DNA of 7,188 nucleotides, taken from NCBI GenBank assembly GCA_945957245.1, contig CAMFLD010000139.1, positions 1 through 7,188 of the forward strand, read 5' to 3'. Each line of letters opens with the position of its first letter. Within the stretch, counting starts at the first letter, position 1. Made by a program: the position numbers and the translations under genes. Below the pieces are notes generated by a model. The model was given only the letters and a program-made list of their open reading frames with translations. It was not told the origin of the DNA and did no database searches. Shown in pieces: positions 4,992-7,188 of the stretch. The stretch comes from an uncultured Flavobacterium sp. (lineage in GTDB: Bacteria; Bacteroidota; Bacteroidia; Flavobacteriales; Flavobacteriaceae).

Positions 4992-7188
4992 CAAAATGTA
5001 TTCAGTGGGGAACCGGTGCAATGGGTTGGTCGGCCTAATGGATATTCAACAACGCCTTATGGGTCAGATTACAGAACAACAATTTACCGTAAGGTATCTA
5101 CAACAACAAGTAATCCAACCGATGGAAGGGGACAATGGACTACGACAATTAATGTCCAGTCATCAGGAGGTGATATTACGCCCGATAATATGCCGGGCGG
5201 AGGCGGAGCAGGATGGTTATTAATTTCGGGCCCATCAGGCAACCGATTCCAGAATAAGTGGAATTTTAATGGTGTGGGACAAGGTGCTTTGAATGCTGTC
5301 AATTCTGTTATAAAACAAGGAGGCGGACAGGATATGGGACTCAATATGGGAACAGCAGGTCGTTATACTTTTAATATGAGAGATGCCGGTTATGCCAACA
5401 CTGAATTTTATGTTGGATATACAGCAAATGCTCCTGTAACAGTTTCCAAAACAGGACAATCTTATTCAGGAACACAGCCAGTTATTACTATAAGTACAAA
5501 TGCGGCTCCTTCCTCAGGAGAAAATATTTATGTACGATATAGAGTAGGGACTAATGATTTTTCGGCAAGTACTTCAGTGGTACAAGCTACTGGTTCAGGA
5601 ACTTCATGGACAGCTACTTTACCGTCACAATCCTGCGGTACGACATTGTATTATTATGTTTATACCAGCACAAGAACTTTGGCACAAATAAATTCCGATT
5701 CAGAAAGCGATCGTTCTTTGGCTACCCTTCGTTATGATGATAGTTTTGGAGCCAATTTTTCTATTTCTTTACCAGCAGCAACGACCTACTATCAGGATTT
5801 AGATGCTGATGGTTTCGGTAATCCAAACGTAACCCAATTGAGTTGTACAGGAACTCCGGCAGGATATGTAACTAATAACTCAGACTGTAATGATTCAGTG
5901 ACTTATTATACTGATGCAGACGGCGATGGTTTTGGTGTTTTACCTAAATTGGCTTGTGGATCGGTTACCAATAATACCGATTGTGATGATGCACATGTTA
6001 CATATAGTGATGTAGATGGGGATGGTTTCGGTGCTTTGCCTAAAGTAGCTTGCGGAGTACTTAATAATTCAGACTGTAATGATAATCAATTCCAATATTT
6101 AGATGCCGACGGCGATGGATTTGGTTCAACTACTAAAGTAGCCTGTGGAGTGACTAATAATACTGACTGTGATGATGCTCATCTCATGTATAGTGATATT
6201 GATGGTGATGGATTTGGAGCTCTACCTCTTGTAGCCTGTGGGGTACTCAATAATTCAGACTGTAATGATAATCAATTCCAATATTTAGATGCCGATGGTG
6301 ATGGATTTGGTTCAACTACTAAAGTAGCCTGTGGAGTGACTAATAATACTGATTGTAATGATTCACAATTACAGTATTTAGATTCAGATGGCGATGGATT
6401 TGGTTCCAATACATTGGTTGCCTGTGGAGTGACTAATAATACTGACTGCAATGATTCACAATTACAGTATTTAGATGCTGATGGCGATGGCTTTGGATCA
6501 ACTACATTAGTTGCCTGTGGTGTATCTAATCATGATGACTGTAATGATTCACAATTACAATATTTAGATGCAGATGGAGACGGATTTGGTTCAACTACCA
6601 AAGTAGCCTGTGGTGTTGCTAACCATGATGATTGTAATGATTCGCAATTCCAATATTTAGATGCGGACGGTGATGGATTTGGTTCAACTACTAAAGTAGC
6701 CTGCGGGGTAACTAATAATACTGACTGTAATGATTCACAATTACAATACACTGATGCCGATGGTGACGGATTTGGGGTATTGCCACTTGTAGCCTGCGGA
6801 GTCGCTAATCAGTCAGATTGTAATGATAGTCAACTTCGATATTTAGATGCAGATGGCGATGGCTTTGGATCAACTACATTAGTTGCCTGTGGAGGTGTTA
6901 CTAATAATACCGATTGCAATGACAACAGTAACACAGCATGGCAAACAGGAACTTTTTATGCAGATGGCGATGGTGACGGTTATTCTGCTACACCTGGAGT
7001 GACACAGGTAATATGTTATGGTGCGTCAGGAGTTGGAGGTTTTAGTTTGGCATTACATACAGAGGTTGACTGTAATGACGCTAATAATGCTATACATCCC
7101 GGAGCTCCTGAGATTTGTTATAACAATATCCTTGAAAACTGTACAGGAACCCTATCACAGGGATGTGCACCGGTAGTGGTAAATATGA
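4917..7188 (+). CDS. Secreted MopE-like acidic/cysteine repeat protein (3' partial)
   Basis: One uninterrupted frame of 757 codons running off the window edge with no stop. The ATG at 4917 begins a clear type I signal peptide (residues 1-25), so the product is exported. Residues 26 to about 175 are a Gly/Ser/Thr-rich region I do not recognise. Residues about 180-285 look like a beta-sandwich segment (ENIYVRYRVGTNDFS ... LYYYVYTSTRT), of a kind I associate with Flavobacterium surface proteins. From residue 292 to 742 come 13 tandem repeats with the pattern YxDxDGDGFG...C...(S/T)DC(N/D)D, resembling the MopE metal-binding motif family and thrombospondin type 3 calcium loops. The last copy ends in DCNDANNAIHPGAPEIC, the fullest MopE-like form. 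The acidic loops suggest Ca2+ (or Cu) binding and the paired Cys suggest disulfides, stabilising an extended stalk. A C-terminal T9SS sorting domain is expected beyond the window but not seen. Function is unknown; structural or adhesive is a guess. Confidence 0.9.
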   Translation, partial: MKKQLQTPIVYLFYFMLLFSTGALAQNVFSGEPVQWVGRPNGYSTTPYGSDYRTTIYRKVSTTTSNPTDGRGQWTTTINVQSSGGDITPDNMPGGGGAGWLLISGPSGNRFQNKWNFNGVGQGALNAVNSVIKQGGGQDMGLNMGTAGRYTFNMRDAGYANTEFYVGYTANAPVTVSKTGQSYSGTQPVITISTNAAPSSGENIYVRYRVGTNDFSASTSVVQATGSGTSWTATLPSQSCGTTLYYYVYTSTRTLAQINSDSESDRSLATLRYDDSFGANFSISLPAATTYYQDLDADGFGNPNVTQLSCTGTPAGYVTNNSDCNDSVTYYTDADGDGFGVLPKLACGSVTNNTDCDDAHVTYSDVDGDGFGALPKVACGVLNNSDCNDNQFQYLDADGDGFGSTTKVACGVTNNTDCDDAHLMYSDIDGDGFGALPLVACGVLNNSDCNDNQFQYLDADGDGFGSTTKVACGVTNNTDCNDSQLQYLDSDGDGFGSNTLVACGVTNNTDCNDSQLQYLDADGDGFGSTTLVACGVSNHDDCNDSQLQYLDADGDGFGSTTKVACGVANHDDCNDSQFQYLDADGDGFGSTTKVACGVTNNTDCNDSQLQYTDADGDGFGVLPLVACGVANQSDCNDSQLRYLDADGDGFGSTTLVACGGVTNNTDCNDNSNTAWQTGTFYADGDGDGYSATPGVTQVICYGASGVGGFSLALHTEVDCNDANNAIHPGAPEICYNNILENCTGTLSQGCAPVVVNM
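5790..5906 (+). repeat. Repeat 1: long, canonical-looking MopE-like copy (39 residues)
   Basis: Begins YQDLDADGFG and ends NNSDCNDSVTY, with a linker CTGTPAGYVT between the two motifs. The C...P.GYV..N..DC spacing (13 residues between the Cys) is the form I know from MopE-like metal-binding repeats. The loop has Ala where the central repeats have Gly (DLDADG against DADGDG), keeping Asp at positions 3, 5 and 7. It opens the array. Confidence 0.85.
5907..6935 (+). repeat. Array of 11 shortened 93-bp repeats (96 bp in the first and last copy)
   Basis: Copies begin at 5907, 6003, 6096, 6189, 6282, 6375, 6468, 6561, 6654, 6747 and 6840, each with a Tyr codon. Nine are 31 residues; the first and last are 32, with one inserted residue after the first Cys-Gly (Ser or Gly). 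Consensus: YLDADGDGFG, then STTKVACGV, then TNNTDCNDSQLQ. Invariant positions are the three loop Asp, the Gly residues, ACG, and DC-N/D-D. Variable blocks are STT/SNT versus ALP/VLP after the loop, TNN/LNN/NHD/NQS before the second Cys, and DSQ/DNQ/DAH after it. Each copy has exactly two Cys, separated by 7 residues (8 in the two longer copies). No copy contains a stop, frameshift or disrupted loop, which points to selection on the protein. Confidence 0.95.
5970..6353 (+). repeat. 186-bp double-unit duplication inside the array
   Basis: A two-repeat unit occurs twice in a row: the protein blocks TDCDDAH, YSD-V/I-DGDGFGALP, VLNNSDCNDNQFQ, YLDADGDGFGSTTK appear in the same order from about 5977 and again from about 6163. 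At DNA level, bases from 6063 match bases from 6249 without a difference for 47 positions. Then, after two third-position changes, they match again for about 50 more. Offset 186 is exactly two 93-bp units, so a double unit was copied more recently than the single units arose. Confidence 0.85.
6957..7142 (+). repeat. Repeat 13: long divergent terminal MopE-like copy
   Basis: Starts YADGDGDGYSATP, has a long linker (VICYGASGVGGFSLALH), and ends with VDCNDANNAIHPGAPEIC and a further Cys at ENC. The DCND..N.AI.PGA.E.C tail is the most diagnostic MopE-like segment in the protein. It differs strongly in DNA from the central copies, so it has not taken part in their recent amplification. It caps the array at the C-terminal side. 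Confidence 0.85.

Noticed and set aside
4850..5223. Two short + strand frames starting at 4850 and 4996
   Set aside because: Both overlap the signal peptide and N-terminal part of the gene starting at 4917 in other phases, and their translations show no recognisable motif.
5084..5459. Two short antisense frames
   Set aside because: They are opposite the continuous frame of the repeat protein and have no supported features.
6530..6751. Antisense frame with apparent ~31-residue repeats (CNCESLQSS)
   Set aside because: The periodicity is only the mirror of the 93-bp coding repeats on the + strand; the sense frame is open over the whole array and has a signal peptide.
5907..6935. CRISPR array
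   Set aside because: Regular spacing of 93 bp is a multiple of three, units are contiguous without unique spacers, and variation is mainly synonymous or conservative within an open frame.

Overview
The window looks like part of a Flavobacterium-type genome (Bacteroidota). It is AT-rich, has no Shine-Dalgarno-like sites before its genes, carries a good match to the Bacteroidota TTG/TAnnTTTG promoter, and ends in a secreted, repeat-rich surface protein typical of gliding or T9SS-bearing Flavobacteriia. No phylogenetic marker gene is present, so this placement is inference.

Positions 1-4596 hold four genes on the + strand, all for nucleotide-sugar synthesis: the 3' part of a WbpP/TviC-like UDP-HexNAc(A) 4-epimerase; a UDP-glucose 6-dehydrogenase of strikingly eukaryote-like sequence; a WbpO/TviB-like UDP-HexNAc 6-dehydrogenase; and a GTG-started dTDP-glucose 4,6-dehydratase (RmlB). 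The inferred products are UDP-GlcA, UDP-GlcNAcA/UDP-GalNAcA and dTDP-4-keto-6-deoxyglucose, as expected for a capsule, exopolysaccharide or O-antigen locus. Glycosyltransferases, Wzx/Wzy and RmlA/C/D are not in view. A likely internal promoter lies between the two dehydrogenases (2183-2210). A strong intrinsic terminator at 4622-4647 closes the operon.

Positions 4597-4916 (320 bases) contain no credible gene. They hold the terminator, a perfect 16-bp palindrome of LacI/PurR-family operator type (4744-4759), a weak promoter candidate (about 4782-4813) and a leader of roughly 100 bases.

Positions 4917-7188 are one continuous open frame that runs off the 3' edge (757 codons visible). It encodes a signal peptide, a largely unrecognised region of about 265 residues, and 13 tandem MopE-like acidic/cysteine repeats. 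The 11 central repeats are a shortened 31-32-residue form (93-96 bp) flanked by one longer, canonical-looking copy on each side. The array shows nested duplications, including a 186-bp double unit. This gene is the most unusual content of the window. I see no evidence for a defence system, mobile element, CRISPR array, tRNA or rRNA.
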